DNA of 64,000 nt from Selaginella moellendorffii (GCF_000143415.4 NW_003314262.1:2277804-2341803), one strand, 5' to 3'. Positions 38,582 to 50,148 are shown, counted from the stretch's first letter. Notes: a model not told the origin generated them from the sequence alone. Numbers and translations are program-made.

Positions 38582-41143
38582 ATGGCGGGATTCTCCATCG
38601 CATTGCTCTCGCGATTTCGCGGCTACATTCGCAGGAAGCTGGATGTGGATCCATCGCAGGTAGGCAGCTGTCTGGAGAAAAGAAGGCGACCAGAGGAAGA
38701 GCCGCCGCCTCCTCTCAAGGGAAAAGCCAGAAGGCTCTTCATCTCCTGCCCTGACGCCGATAGGTGCGATCCTGGTGCTGTGGAGTGCGAGGCAAAAGAA
38801 GATCTGGAGGTCTCCCGCGCCAATCGAGACGGTAATCAGGGCAAAGGAAATGGTGTCGCCGCGGACGTGGATTCTTTGCCGGTAGATCAAAGGGCTTGTC
38901 TCGAAGCCCCAAATCCAGATCTCCAAGGTGAGACTGTCCTCGAATTCGAGGCTTCAAATTTAGTTCCCGACAACGAGGATCAAAGGCAAGAGGTCGCTCA
39001 TGAGCTTGTTCCGATAGCGCCACACAGTGATGATGCTAAAGCCATCGACGAAGTTTTCCACCATAGAACAAAGGTAGCCTTCTTTTGCGGCTTTCTTTCT
39101 AGCCTAACTTCTGGCTTTCATAGGGACCAATCCCCATTCCAAATTTGCAGAACTACAGGATAGAAGGCGTGGAAGGCTCGGGTAATTCTTTTCCTCTTTC
39201 TCATTTTAATTCTTTCGCTCTAGATTCCAGCCTCTAACTTTATATTTTCAGGAGCTTATAGCGTGGTTTTTAAGGCGAGGCGCTTTGGAGATGGCCGGCT
39301 CTTTGCTATCAAGTGTGCGTTGTTTCTTAGTATATCTTTTGGGCCAGGGCTTTTGCTAACGATTCTCACAGGTCCACTTCAAGGAGATAAAATTGCTGCG
39401 AGTGTTGACAAGGAGATAAAATTGCTGAAGTTGTTTGGGTGGGCTTATCTTTATTCTCGTAAGATTTCGTTTGATGTTTCTGCTTTACATAGAGGCAAGC
39501 ACAGCATAATCAGATTGGAGGAAGTCATTAGAGACGGTGAAAAGCAATATCTTGTTCTGGAACATGTCGAATACGACAGCATTCAGGTTTTACACTATAC
39601 TTCTACTTCCTAGACTAACTTAATTTTTTGACAGTCGCTGAAGAAAGATATTAGTATGAATGATCTCCGATCGTATGGTTTTCATCTGTTCAAAGCGCTG
39701 AATTACATGCACCAAAAGGTTGGCCTGTTTTTTTCTTGTCAACACTGTTTTTACATTTGAACTTCTGCAGAACGTTATACACAGGGATGTGAAGCCAGGA
39801 AATTTTCTCTATTCAAGGAAAAGCAAAGTGGGGCATTTAGTAGATTTTAATCTTGCATTGGTACGCTTTTATAGTTTTATTATCTAGAGTGAATGCTAGC
39901 TTTCGTTATTGCAAGGAACAGGATCTCGCTGGAAGGGCTAAAAGTAAGCATTCTATTGGCAATTTATTCTAGCAATTTATGGAAAGTTCTTTATGTGATC
40001 AGGAAGACTGCCAAACCAAAACAGACAGATGCAATGCAGTCTGCCAGCCGACATTACTTTCACAGAGGAACGGAACGCCTTATTACAGTGCTCTCGACTG
40101 GAGGCAGACGCCGAAGATTTCGATAAAATGCTAAAGAGATTACGTTCGGCTGACTATAAGTCTCAGGTAGGCTATTCCATGTTGTGCTATAACTTCTTGA
40201 GCTGCATTTCTGCTCTTTAGGAACACATGCAGCCCGTCCAGATGACAAGAAAGCCTCTCAGGGAATATGTGACGAGCAATATTCCTTCCAACCAGGCTCG
40301 CAAGAGAGTGGGTTTGAAGCCGACGTTAGTCACAGATATCAAGCCGCTCGCAACAATCTATCCGTCTTGTTCTCTCGACCGACGTAAGCATTTGTTCTAC
40401 AGCCGTGCTGACCCTCTGACATTTTAAAACCAGGGAGAATAGCTTGCGTTGGAACAAAAGGATATGGGGCCCCAGAGGTACTTAGCTGATTTTTCCTGCA
40501 GTTTTTCATTCTATTTGGTCACTTGGATACAGGTTTTGCTGGGTTCTCCACAAACTGTAAAGGTTGATATCTGGTCCGCTGCCGTAACGCTACTCCAGAT
40601 CGCAACTGGAAGGCTGCCCTTTTCTAACGGTGGAGTCCCCAAGTACGACCATCTGTTGCATTTAAGAAACTTCTCTTATTGCTCTTCATACGCATGCTGC
40701 AGGACAATCCAGGAGATTGCAAAGCTATGTGGTACAAGGGAGTTGAAAGAACTCGTGGGAACCAAAAAAACGTGCTTCCTTGAGGTAGAACGATTTTGTT
40801 TTTTATCTCTCTTTCTTGGTTTTATCAAAAGGTTGCCGTTCAGGAACTTAAGCACGATTGTGATGGTACCTCCATATCCGAGTGGATCAAATCACCTGAA
40901 CTACCTTCTTCTTTTCTCGACCTGATCAGCAAGTGCCTGAAAGCTAACCCCGAAGAGAGGATAAGCGCTCGCGAGGCAATGCAGCACGAGTTTTTCTCTC
41001 CTTGTTTGAGAGCAAGGAAAGCTCCTGAGCACCGGCTGGTAAGTTCTTATTTGCAGCTACATGATGCTCACTCGGCTTTGTCTCATATAGCCTCTACGCG
41101 CTTGAACGAGACAAACCGTGCACGACCGACCAGCCAAGGTTAA
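38582..41143 (+). CDS. CDC7: CDC7-like serine/threonine kinase (DBF4-dependent kinase type)
   Basis: CDC7 with its DBF4 partner phosphorylates MCM helicase to fire replication origins. The protein has a 190-residue disordered N-terminus, then a kinase domain from NYRIEGVEGSGAYSVVFKAR. Visible are FAIKC (ATP-binding Lys), VIHRDVKPGNFLYSRKSKVG (catalytic loop), HLVDFNLAL (metal-binding loop reading DFN and not DFG), and GTKGYGAPEVLLGSPQTVKV after a long kinase insert. The C-lobe is KVDIWSAAVTLLQIATGRLP and CLKANPEERISAREAMQHEF. The insert of about 130 residues between the DFN and GTKG motifs is the mark of CDC7. Roughly ten exons. The end at 41141-41143 is taken by reading straight past MQHEFFSPCLRARKAPEHRL; a small separate frame follows. 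Confidence 0.85.
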
Positions 41144-42754
41144 TACCCTGCGGGGCTTTCAATCGCAGTACGACTCAGCAGTGTTATGGATTCGCAGGTA
41201 GTGGCGCCAGTTAGCAACGCTCTGGAACCAGCACTCACCATGGAAGCAGGCAAGTCGAAGCTCGTTAAAGCCATTATATTTCTCCTTGACAGCAAACATT
41301 ATGATTACACGCAGGCATGAGCCACACCGCGTTTTATCTCAAGACAACGTAACATGGTACAGAGTTTCGTCAGGCACTTAAAGGGAGTTCATACGCTCCA
41401 CAAGGATCAAAATCGACCATTTTGGAGCTTGGAACGGCGCGATGGGTAAGCCAAACGACCGAGAGAGTAGCAGTGAGAAGTGAGTGAAGCGATTGACGTG
41501 AGTGAAAGGTCTCTCCGAGTTTGGAGCAAGTTGTTTTCTTTTCCTTTCCCAGGCATTATAATGCGAGTGAAGATGGATGAGCTCCATCTCCACGAACAAT
41601 CTCCATCGGGGAGATAACGCCGAGATTGAAGGAGGACGTGAGGACACGCGTTTCGGACCAGGTATGCATGCATACGTGCATCTCTTTCATTCTTTTCAAA
41701 GAAATCAAGCTACAGGGAGAAACATTATTGTGTGGTTTTCGATTTCTTGCCACAGGTCAATGCAAAACATTCATGGATCATAACAACGCAATCAAACGAT
41801 CTCCCAGAGCGAAATTAAACGCAGAGGAGAAAGCAAGGCCCAAGCCGAGCGAGCGAGAAAGAGAAAGAGTTAATTTAGCTCGGTTGCTACCTGTAAGTGT
41901 TTTGATGGCCACCTTGATTGCATATGAAAAACTAAGAGCCTTGTTACAACTTGTCTATCAATATCTGGAGCTGGGCTGGAGATTACTTTTAAACTTTTCT
42001 AAAATAATAGTAATAATAATGGTTGAAACATCAGTCGCGTGCACACGCACAATTTCAAAGAATTGATTGTTGGTGTCTGTGTGTGCATGCAGGCAGCATA
42101 TGGTCGAATTTGGAATATACGGACGGCTGCTACTTGGGAATCATTTGGCTGGACTCCAATAACAACAGTGAAAGGGAAGTGCATATGATTTGTTTATGTT
42201 TTTCTTTTCTGTTCCGCGGATCGTTCAAACCGAAAGGCATCACCCTAACAATCAGACTGATGTGTGATATGTGCCTACATTAACTCGAGGTTTCATATGA
42301 GGATCATGATTCCCCACGCAACATATCTATTCCATTCAATCTGAAAACATTCCACATTGAATTGTTGCGATGGAGACTGCAGCTTCATGTGTCCTTTGCT
42401 GTTTTCCTCTCCTTTTTCTAATTATACTCTCAATTTTTTATTTATTATATCATCATCTTCACAGAACTCACACAGAATTTGAAAAGCGGTTTTAAATAAG
42501 TAGAAAAGAATTCGAAAAACTTTAAAATACTTGCAAGTTGCTGCACTTCAAAAGTTCGTGTCTAAAGTTTTCGGGCAGAGCCGATGTTTCTTGATCATCT
42601 TTTTGATCATTACAATTGATGTCTTATATGGTAAACTGCTTTGCTTTGAGAAAAGTTAAATATTGATACAATCATAGTCTAGCATGGAGAAACATCCAAC
42701 GTTTTCAACTCAAGAGAGCACTAATCCTAGAAGATAATGCCGACTACTGGATCG
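41144..42754. other. Non-coding stretch between the CDC7-like and bHLH genes
   Basis: About 1.6 kb with no convincing gene. A 44-codon frame at 41186-41320 (MDSQVVAPVSNALEPALTME, ending DYTQA) is open and could be a 3' exon of the kinase or chance. Frames of 60-146 codons at 41380-42280 show no domain and little coding bias. From about 42280 to 42720 the DNA is AT-rich and is likely the 3' flank of the bHLH gene on the minus strand. Confidence 0.45.
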
Positions 42755-44473
42755 TCACAGCAGCAAGTGCTCCACTGGACACTGCTGGATCGTCGCAACG
42801 CAGCGCTTGTGCTTGAACAGGGCATGCTGCAGCGTCTCGGTGAGCACCAGCGGCGAGGACGAGCTCGCGGACGAACTCCTCCTGGATCCCAGCAGCAGCA
42901 CCGAGTCCGCGATCGAGGCCGGGCTCATCGCCACCACCGAGCTCGTCGCGATCGCCATGGAAGCCAAGTTACACGACGAGGAAGCACAAGAAGAAGAAGA
43001 AGAGGACGAGGAAGAAGAACAAGGAGAAGAGATGGCTATGGAGGAACTGGGCGATGAGGAAAACGGAAACATCCTGGCCTGGTGATTAAGAGGCACGTTA
43101 AGGCAGTGATTATTAGCGCCATAATTCCCATGCCCTCCATTACCAACGGCCTCAAGAAGCTGGACCTGTATCTGGAGGAACTTGACGAACCGTATGGCCT
43201 CGTCCAGCATCGACGCCGTATCCAGCTTGTTCCCGCCCGGGACCAGCTTCTCCAGCTCCCGGACCCTCTCGCTGATCTTCTTCCGCCGCTGCCTCGCCGC
43301 GATGCTTTGCGGCTCCACCGTCTCCTTGAATCGATACGAGAAAGATCCATGGCCGCCACCGCCGCTGCCAGTGCTGGTAGTGGTGGTGGCGCTGCTGCTG
43401 GTGATGGTGCTGCTTGGATTCCGAGCCGAAGCTGCGACTGGAGATACTGGAGATGGATTCCTCGCCACACTGCTGTTGATCTGGAGGAGCATTGCCTCGG
43501 ACAATTTGGCCGCCACTCCGACGTTGTGGAAGATCACCGAGTGGTGCTGGAGTGACTCGGAGACGTTCTGGAGCGTGAAGCATCCACGCTGACGCTTGTT
43601 GGACTGATGAGACGCTGCCATTGGAGGGGAGGCTTCGACCTCCATGAGCTTGGGCTGCTCCTTGCTGCTGCAAAGCTCGCGGCGATCGATCATGTCGATA
43701 TCGGTGTGATCATCGTCACTGCAAGGCGCGTGGCGAGCACCGGGGACAAGCTCCTGCTCGGGGACGTGACGATCATCGCCGGCTCGGGGAGCGTTTTCTT
43801 GCTGCTGGATCATGACCTCGTGAGCTCGAGAATGCGGGTGGTGGTGATCGAGCAAGCTGCCGAGGATGATCACGTCGTCATGGGACGAGGCAGTGCCACC
43901 GGGGAGGAGGTCGAACGATGGCGGCGAGGAGGAGGATCCCGAGAGCTTGGAGAAGTGATCCACAGGCTCTGGGATATGCAGCAGACCCGGGAGAGACTCG
44001 TACTGGAGAAAGTGCCAAGATTCGAGCAGCGACGCGGCGCCGTGGAGATCGACCGGGGGCGGTGGCGGAGGAGGAGGATGATCGAAGCCAGCGGCGGTGG
44101 TGTAAGCGGCGGCTTGCTCCACGATGGACGAGGCGGGGCTGCTGTCGGTGGAGCCAGCGCCAGCGCCAGCGCCGCCAAATTCGAGGAAGCACGACGCGCC
44201 GCCGCAAGAAGACGAGATGATGGACAGGTTCTCGGAGGCGGAGCCGGGGCTGTGATTCTTGGCAGGAATTCCGAAGGAATCGGTGTCGGAAGGCGAGAGG
44301 AGATGGTCGCAGGTGCTGGAGGCGGCGTCGAGCGAGAAAGAAGGGCATTGATGGTGGTGCTGATGATGATCCTGGGAGAAAGCGCAGCAGAAGGAGCCGC
44401 TGCTGACGAGCTGATTGAGCGACTCGTCGTCGTGCGCGAATTCGCCAAACACATCGCCCTGGAATGGATCCAT
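42755..44473 (-). CDS. HECATE-type bHLH transcription factor
   Basis: Single-exon, 572-residue nuclear protein. The bHLH domain near 43165-43325 reads [20 protein letters not shown], then [20 protein letters not shown], then [18 protein letters not shown]. The words SIAARQRR, [18 protein letters not shown] and KFLxxQV place it in subfamily VIIIb, with HECATE, INDEHISCENT-like and bHLH87-type factors. The basic region keeps R-x-R-R but has Gln where many bHLHs have His (ARQRRKK against ARHRRER). The long N-terminus has Pro, His and Ser runs ([13 protein letters not shown]), and the C-terminus has a serine run. Much longer than HECATE proteins of Arabidopsis (about 230-240 residues). Role in seedless plants unknown. 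Confidence 0.88.
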   Translation of the reverse strand: MDPFQGDVFGEFAHDDESLNQLVSSGSFCCAFSQDHHQHHHQCPSFSLDAASSTCDHLLSPSDTDSFGIPAKNHSPGSASENLSIISSSCGGASCFLEFGGAGAGAGSTDSSPASSIVEQAAAYTTAAGFDHPPPPPPPPVDLHGAASLLESWHFLQYESLPGLLHIPEPVDHFSKLSGSSSSPPSFDLLPGGTASSHDDVIILGSLLDHHHPHSRAHEVMIQQQENAPRAGDDRHVPEQELVPGARHAPCSDDDHTDIDMIDRRELCSSKEQPKLMEVEASPPMAASHQSNKRQRGCFTLQNVSESLQHHSVIFHNVGVAAKLSEAMLLQINSSVARNPSPVSPVAASARNPSSTITSSSATTTTSTGSGGGGHGSFSYRFKETVEPQSIAARQRRKKISERVRELEKLVPGGNKLDTASMLDEAIRFVKFLQIQVQLLEAVGNGGHGNYGANNHCLNVPLNHQARMFPFSSSPSSSIAISSPCSSSSSSSSSSCASSSCNLASMAIATSSVVAMSPASIADSVLLLGSRRSSSASSSSPLVLTETLQHALFKHKRCVATIQQCPVEHLLL

Positions 44474-45424
44474 TTGGAGAAGAAGCGAAGAACCCTAAAT
44501 CAAGAACAGCAAAATTACAACACACAAGAACGAAGAAAAAGGGTAGCGCCACCACCAAAGCGTATGTATGCACGCATCTACGCGCGCAAAGTACGAAAAT
44601 CTCCGCACCTATCAATGTCCACGTTCGAGAAGATCAAATCAGTAAATAATCACAAAATAATAACTGCGACTTTTTCGTTTCCACCTTTTTTTTCCCATTT
44701 TTCTCACTAATATTAATTGCATTAACTCGTTTTTATATCGTTTTTAATTGCAGTTTTTTTCTCGCCATCCAACGATCGAGAACGCGGTCGGCGGCGTCCG
44801 ACATTGATGAGGGACAACGATCCCCCGATCGCGCTGGTTTTCCCGTTAGCCCTTGATTGCCCGGGGCCCGGCCAATCGCGACCGTTGAGGTTTTAGGGTT
44901 CTTTGTGGGGATCAACGTCACCTTCTTGGGGCCACCACCACCATTGTCTCTGCGAAACTAAACTCTAAACAACGCAAAAGGTCTGCCCTGGAGTACTATG
45001 TATGCAACCGAGGAAAGGAGAGAAGAGCGTCATTGTCCTTGAATCGACGTGATCCATTCCCATGGTTCCAAGAACATCACCACGAGAAAAATATTTCCAA
45101 TCTTTGCTAAATCCATCCATCCAGGACAAGGTAACACCTTTTCTCGTGGTTTCTAAGATCACGAAAGTTACAGTACGAATGTTTTACCACGCGCTTTTTA
45201 TCATGAGGTGAAAAAAATAATCTCTCCTTTTGAGGCGGCGGTATGTCAACGTCGTCAACGGAAAATATTTGTTTACCTCGGTCGATCACATGGGGTGAAA
45301 ATCTCGAGACCACCGTTGACAACGACACCAATTCAAGTCAAAACACCGGATGCCGTACCAAACCCCCGAATCGTACAACACGGAAGCATTTCGTACTAGT
45401 TAAGCCTTTTCTCGTCTTTTTTCT
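44474..45424. other. bHLH promoter and 3' flank of cyclin T
   Basis: No gene found. The bHLH upstream region has a TAGGGTT element near 44893. Open frames here are under 75 codons and featureless. GGTCGATCACATGG and repeated ACGAGAAAA-type words occur near 45080-45300 without evident meaning. Confidence 0.4.
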
Positions 45425-47389
45425 TCACGAGTACTTGTGCCGGTTCTTCTTTTGATCCCGCTCTTGCCACTCTCCTCGATCCTTGGAGTGATTCCGGCTC
45501 CGGTTTTCGCCGCCGCCACCCTGGTAGTGATAACTTCCGTGGTGATCGCTGCTATGGTGGCGATAATCCTGTCCAGACTCTCGGCTGCTACGATAGTCCC
45601 GGTCGCTAGAATCGTAGCGTTTCTCTCCAGTCGGCCGTGACGATGAATGGTAGTGTTGCTGTTGATCCTCGCCCCGGCTTGGAGGAAGCTCGCCTTCCTC
45701 GGGCTTGGACCACTTCTTCTCGATCATCTCTCGTTTCCTCTTGCTGGAATCCTGTTGTTGTTGTTGCACTCTCTCCACTCTATCATCCAAGTTGCTGTCC
45801 GCAATGTCTTTGTGGTGAACTTCGTCGCGGGCGGTGTCGGTTTGATCCGCCACCCTTCTTCGATCGCCGGCCTCCCCCCTGGTTCTACTGTCGTAACCAT
45901 TCTGAGTCTCGGGTACCTGTTTTGGCCGTGCTTGCGCCCGCTCCATCTCGTAGTGGCCATCTCTGTTGTTTTCCACCTCGCGTGGTGGAAGGGCGGCTTC
46001 TCGTCGCTGCTCCTCCGGCGGGAGGTGGCCGTTTGCTGCCGGCTCCACCCCGTTCCTGTCGCTTGCGTTTGGATCTTCCAGCGCGTCACTGCGAGAGTTT
46101 TGTCCCGCCCTGTTCTGCTCGTAGAGTTCCAGCATTTGATTGCTGACTTCTGCAAAAAAATAGGAGACGTGCATCCCTTTCTCAATACGACCATGAAAAT
46201 GAAACCAAAAAAAATGGAAACTAGAGTCTATCAAAGTCGAGAGAACGTACCTTCCAGTTGCCGAGGCGTGACATCAAACTCTTGCCACCAAGCCCGCTCA
46301 CCATCGATCGGCAGCTTCACCTTAAGAAACTTTGCAGCCAGGAAAATGGCACCGGCGGCGATGTGGTGTGGCTTGAACTGCAGGCAGAGCGATGTGCGTA
46401 GCCTGCACATCCCTTCCACTGCTTCATTCCCATCTCATCAAAGTGATGAAACAACACGGACTCCAACACTCCAGTCGAGACTGAAGTTCCTACTGGTGTG
46501 CGAGAGCTTACCCATCATTGACAAAGTTCCACGCAACTTGAGCCAGCGCATGTTGAGAGACGTTGAACTTTTTTATGGCGGCCACCAGCGGTCTGTATGG
46601 ATGGTGAACGTTTAGATCGAATCCTAGTGTAGTGAGGACGAGGCGCTCCCCGTACAGCACAAGCTGCTTTTGTGCCTCGTACAAATCCTGGAGAGATTTT
46701 TCCACGCAGATTTTCAGCAGTAGCAACAGAGAAAACCAGTAGAGAAAAAGTTTCAGACCTTTTGCTTGATCCGATTATTTGCAGAAGGGTCCTTCTTATT
46801 CCTAAGAGTATAAGAAACATATATTACGTCTTTCAAGACGCGAGGGGTTTCTTCCACTTTCCCCGCCAAGAACATACACACAGTAGCAATCATCTAGATC
46901 GGTACGAAGCTTATCAGTATCAGCTAGGCGTCAACAGTAACTCAGAACTTACAAATCTATCGTTTCTTGCATGGGATTGCCGAAGATAGAAACGATGACA
47001 AAATGTAATTGCGGTGGCAATAGTCACCTGTGGGCTGCAAAGAACGAAAGAACAAGAAAAAAAAATCAAACCGTCAATGAGTGTGAGTGAGAGAAGAAAA
47101 GAAAGAAAATTCCGAGAAGAACAAGACGAAGGAGAAGAGAACAAGCTTACACTTTTAGTCGCATGCCGAGGTCCTGTAAAAAAGTACAGTAGGACTTTCG
47201 AAAGTAAGTCTCTCTTCTCGAGTCGATTCCATCACGGAGCGATGGCGATGTCCTGTCAAGTTCTTCCCTGGGAAAGTACCAATTTGTGCTGGAGTGGTCG
47301 GCCTCCTCGAGTTTGCCTTGCAAAATGGCCGACGAGCCACCGGCATCCAAATTCAACTGAGCAGGATCACCGCCAAGCAGCCCCGCCAT
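45425..47389 (-). CDS. CYCT1: Cyclin T-like (P-TEFb regulatory cyclin)
   Basis: Partner of CDK9/CDKC, which phosphorylates RNA polymerase II for productive elongation. Start [18 protein letters not shown]. The cyclin box is spread over several short exons: [80 protein letters not shown] and [20 protein letters not shown]. The second fold is [40 protein letters not shown] and [20 protein letters not shown]. The long C-terminal tail is hydrophilic with RS-, Gln- and His-rich stretches ([20 protein letters not shown]), ending [10 protein letters not shown]. The order and spacing match plant cyclin T1. The histidine-rich part is typical of cyclin T tails that bind the polymerase II CTD. Confidence 0.93.
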
Positions 47390-47756
47390 GGACGAAAGAA
47401 TGCAAGCGAAAATCAGAAAGGAATGGAATTCCCTCGGCTCCCTGTACAGCAGCTCGATCTATCTAGGCGTTGGAATCGGACGATTCTTCCCGAGTAGCAG
47501 CACTAAAACCTATCCCAAAATTCGAGGCGCGCTTACAGATGCGAGCCTGGATCGATGATGCCGACGCGAGAATCGCCAATGCCGCTGCGCCGAAAGCTCC
47601 ACTGCCGCCCCCGCTCGTCACGAAACCCTAGCCTATACCTCTCCTCGACAAGATCTTTTTTAGGGCTTCTCGGGGCTAGGGTTTGTTTGGCGCTCGCGCT
47701 GCGCGATCTCTTTCTCTTGCGCTCTCTCTCTCTCGATCGATCGATCGATCTCCGCG
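47390..47756. promoter_or_regulatory. Probable bidirectional promoter, cyclin T / SPC12
   Basis: 367 bp between divergent starts. Contains a telo-box TAGGGTTT at 47677-47684, and a CT run followed by tandem TCGA at about 47720-47746 just before the SPC12 start codon. CT-rich initiator tracts are common 5' leaders of plant genes. Confidence 0.5.
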
Positions 47757-48056
47757 ATGGATTGGAAGGGGCAGAAGCTGGCCGAGGAGCTGATGCAGTA
47801 CATGCTGGTGGGATGGGCGATTGCTGCGTTCCTCGCCGGCTACTTCCGTGCATCGTTCCAGCTGATGATGCTCCTCTACGCCGGAGGTGTGATCCTCACT
47901 GTGCTCGTCACCGTGCCCAATTGGCCCTTCTTCAATCGCCATTCTCTCAAGTGGCTCGATCCAGACGTGGCCGCCGCCTCGATCAATCCGGTCAAGACCA
48001 AGGCTGCCGCCAGCGCTGCCGCGGCCGGGAAGAAGAAGGGATCGCGGCCCAAGTGA
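47757..48056 (+). CDS. SPCS1: Signal peptidase complex subunit 1 (SPC12)
   Basis: A 99-residue intronless ER membrane protein of the signal peptidase complex, which removes signal peptides. MDWKGQKLAEELMQYMLVGW is the classic opening, with the conserved DWKGQKLAE motif. Two membrane helices form a hairpin (VGWAIAAFLAGYFRASF and MLLYAGGVILTVLVTVPNWP), followed by WPFFNRHSLKWLDP and a lysine/alanine-rich tail (AAASAAAAGKKKGSRPK). Complete and of the usual size. It is divergent from cyclin T and separated by about 285 bp from the B12D gene downstream. Confidence 0.95.
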   Translation: MDWKGQKLAEELMQYMLVGWAIAAFLAGYFRASFQLMMLLYAGGVILTVLVTVPNWPFFNRHSLKWLDPDVAAASINPVKTKAAASAAAAGKKKGSRPK

Positions 48057-48232
48057 GCACAATTTTCTTGCTTGATCCATCGATTCCTCTTTCTGGATCG
48101 ATCGAGTGTTGTTCGTGGCAATAACAATGATCAAACTCAAGAGACTGTTTAAAATTTATTTTTATTTTTTCTTCTCAAAAGGTTGTTTAAAGTTCCTTTC
48201 GTAAAGTTTCCGGAAAGTCTGATGTCTGGCAG

Positions 48233-48288
48233 GAATATTCTAAGCTCCAGATGGTATATTCTTAGAGCTAGAATATACAGGAATATAC
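48233..48288. promoter_or_regulatory. Four GNATATNC (P1BS-like) sites in the leader of the B12D gene
   Basis: GAATATTC 48233-48240, GTATATTC 48254-48261, GAATATAC 48271-48278 and GAATATAC 48281-48288, within 56 bp and 54 bp before the chosen start codon. Such density is far above chance. They may bind PHR-type MYB factors, or be part of a short dispersed repeat seen elsewhere in this window. Confidence 0.45.
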
Positions 48289-48341
48289 CGCGTTCAAGAA
48301 GTTCTATTAAAGGATTGGGTGGCCAAGGGAAAGCTAAAGGA

Positions 48342-48683
48342 ATGGACGCTACGTTTAGGAAACGCTGGCTCAAGCCGGAAGTGTATCCATTGGGAGTTTT
48401 CGTGATTGGCGCTGTTGGATTGGCGGCTTATCTCTCCGCAAGAAAGCTCATCACTGATCCAGAAGTGAGGTAAAAATCTTTTCTCTTCATGGTAGAATTC
48501 ATGGTAATTCGATCTGTAAAAAGGGTGAACAAAGACGATAGAAAGCATGGACGGCTGGATAACCACAGCGAGGGAGAAGTCTATCACAACCATCCATTGC
48601 GAAGGTTCTTGCGTGATAAGAAGACGCAGATCATGCCCGGTCTCAACGAGTACTTTAGCAAACCATTGAATCCCTCGAAATAA
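48342..48683 (+). CDS. B12D-family mitochondrial protein (NDUFA4-like)
   Basis: Small inner-membrane protein of the B12D/NDUFA4 family, linked to the respiratory chain and in cereals to germination and senescence. Two exons, about 48342-48479 and 48524-48683, joined in frame at EVR|VNK by a 44-bp intron. Start MDATFRKRWLKPEVYPLGVF; the conserved RPEVYPL motif appears as KPEVYPL. A single helix (VFVIGAVGLAAYLSARKLI) is followed by the signature DPEVRVNKDDR and GEVYHNHPLRRFLRDKKTQI, then IMPGLNEYFSKP. Length of about 98 residues is normal. An upstream ATG (48219) in the same frame would add about 40 residues without family support. Confidence 0.88.
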
Positions 48684-48789
48684 AAATACGGCCACCCCAA
48701 ACAATAATATGATTATGAAATATCTCAATGCTTTCTGAACATTTCAATGCAAGTTCATACTATATGATCATTAACATATGTATTGGATT

Positions 48790-50148
48790 TTAGAGGATGA
48801 ATTTCACAAGCTCGGCATAGAGTTCGTCTGTGACGAGCTTGTACATGGCTTGTGTAGGATGCACCATGTCCCAAAAGACGTATTCGTTCGAATCAGCGCA
48901 CACTGAAGTCCGGCCACTGCAAGTCTGCAAAACTGACCCCAGAAACTTCCCAGATCCACAACAAGCAACGTTCCCGTATCGAAAGCCTGCTCGAACAAAA
49001 CCACCGATGATCAATCAATCAAATCTTTTGCTCGAAACGAGACGAAGAGCTTCTCGAGAACTTACCGTGTTTTCGGGGGTCCTGGATTGCGCTGAAGAGA
49101 ATGTCGTACGCGTTTGCGTAGAGCAGCCGGCTCCCGGGAAGTTTGGTCTGAAGCCCGGCGAGCAGCGATTGCAAGCCAGCGTTGAAGTTCTTGGCTTGAT
49201 CATTCACCTCGCCAATGCAGGAGCCGTCCGAGTTGAGAAGATTAAGCATGAGTGGCGTGCATCCGAGGGGACCAAGCGAGAGGACGACGAGCTTTCGAGC
49301 TCCCAAGCTGTAAAGTCGCTAAAGAAAAACAACCAAAGATCGATCATACGTATCGATGTGCTTGTGATTTTACAGACCTCGAGATCTCTGGAAAGCGTGG
49401 AGAGGAGAAGAGTGTTATAAGACTCCGGGGAGTAGCGAAACCTCGCCTTTGGATTGTAGACGTAGTTGAAGAGATCGTTGTTCCCAGTGCTGAGGAGAAA
49501 GAGCGAGTTTGCGAGGAGCCTGGACGATTCCTGTGATCCCATGAGTTTGTTGATGCTGGCGATGGAGCCCTCAAAGGCATCAAGCTGCTGCGACAGGGAT
49601 ACGGTCGTCTGGAAATCACGACAAAGCGACCAAACGTTTCAAACTTTTCTCAAGAACAGTAAAGAACCAAACTTCCTGAAGATCCTGTCGCTATAGTACG
49701 TACCAGTCCTGTGCCATTAAGAATGCCGGAGCCTCCGGCCGCGAAATTGATCCCTTGGAAGAGCTTTCGCCCCTGCGCGTCCGGCTCGAGATCGTCAATT
49801 GGAGTGGGAAGCCCCAGAAACCCCGCTGATCAAGAGGATCGATCAAAAAACTCCCGAGAAAGAAAGAGAGAGATAGAGGATGGGATCGATTGTGGGCTTA
49901 CCCAAGAAATCTGTGGCGAGCTTGCCATTGGAGGCTCGCCCAGTCGGCCCCGGAGGAATGAAATCGCGGCCATAGGGAAGCTCTTGCGTCCGGATCAAAT
50001 GCACGGTGTTGGGCCTGTAGTTGAGATTGCCCGTGTCCAGCGTCGAGTCGCCAAACACGAACAATGCGGGCACCAGGCTCGCGCTCGCTCCTCCCCACGC
50101 ATTGAGGAGATACAGGGCCAAGACAAGGCGGTGAAGATTTTTCTCCAT
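48790..50148 (-). CDS. GDSL esterase/lipase (SGNH hydrolase), copy 2
   Basis: A paralogue of the gene at 13210-14433. Signal peptide MEKNLHRLVLALYLLNAWGG, block I ALFVFGDSTLDTGN, GRASNGKLATDF, block III STGNNDLFNYVY, block V WDMVHPTQAM, and a conserved CNV-type YGNVACCGSG. Several exons, about 360 residues in total. The shared YGRDF(V/I)PPGPTGRAS and PLGCTP(A/L)xLxL words show that the two are closely related. The end is the TAA at 48790-48792, with B12D converging on it from the left. Start at 50148 is the first ATG; 8 in-frame codons lie upstream of it. Substrate unknown. Confidence 0.92.

Noticed and set aside
41380-42280. Frames of 60-146 codons between CDC7-like and bHLH genes
   Set aside because: No domains, little coding bias, many overlapping alternatives on both strands.
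43607-44710. Plus-strand open frame of 367 codons
   Set aside because: Lies opposite the single-exon bHLH gene, whose domain and codon use are convincing. The long shadow frame is a product of GC-rich, Ser/His-rich coding DNA.
45647-46615. Plus-strand open frame of 322 codons opposite cyclin T
   Set aside because: The minus strand has the cyclin T tail with correct splicing to the cyclin box; the plus frame is low-complexity Leu/Val/Pro-rich sequence without a domain.
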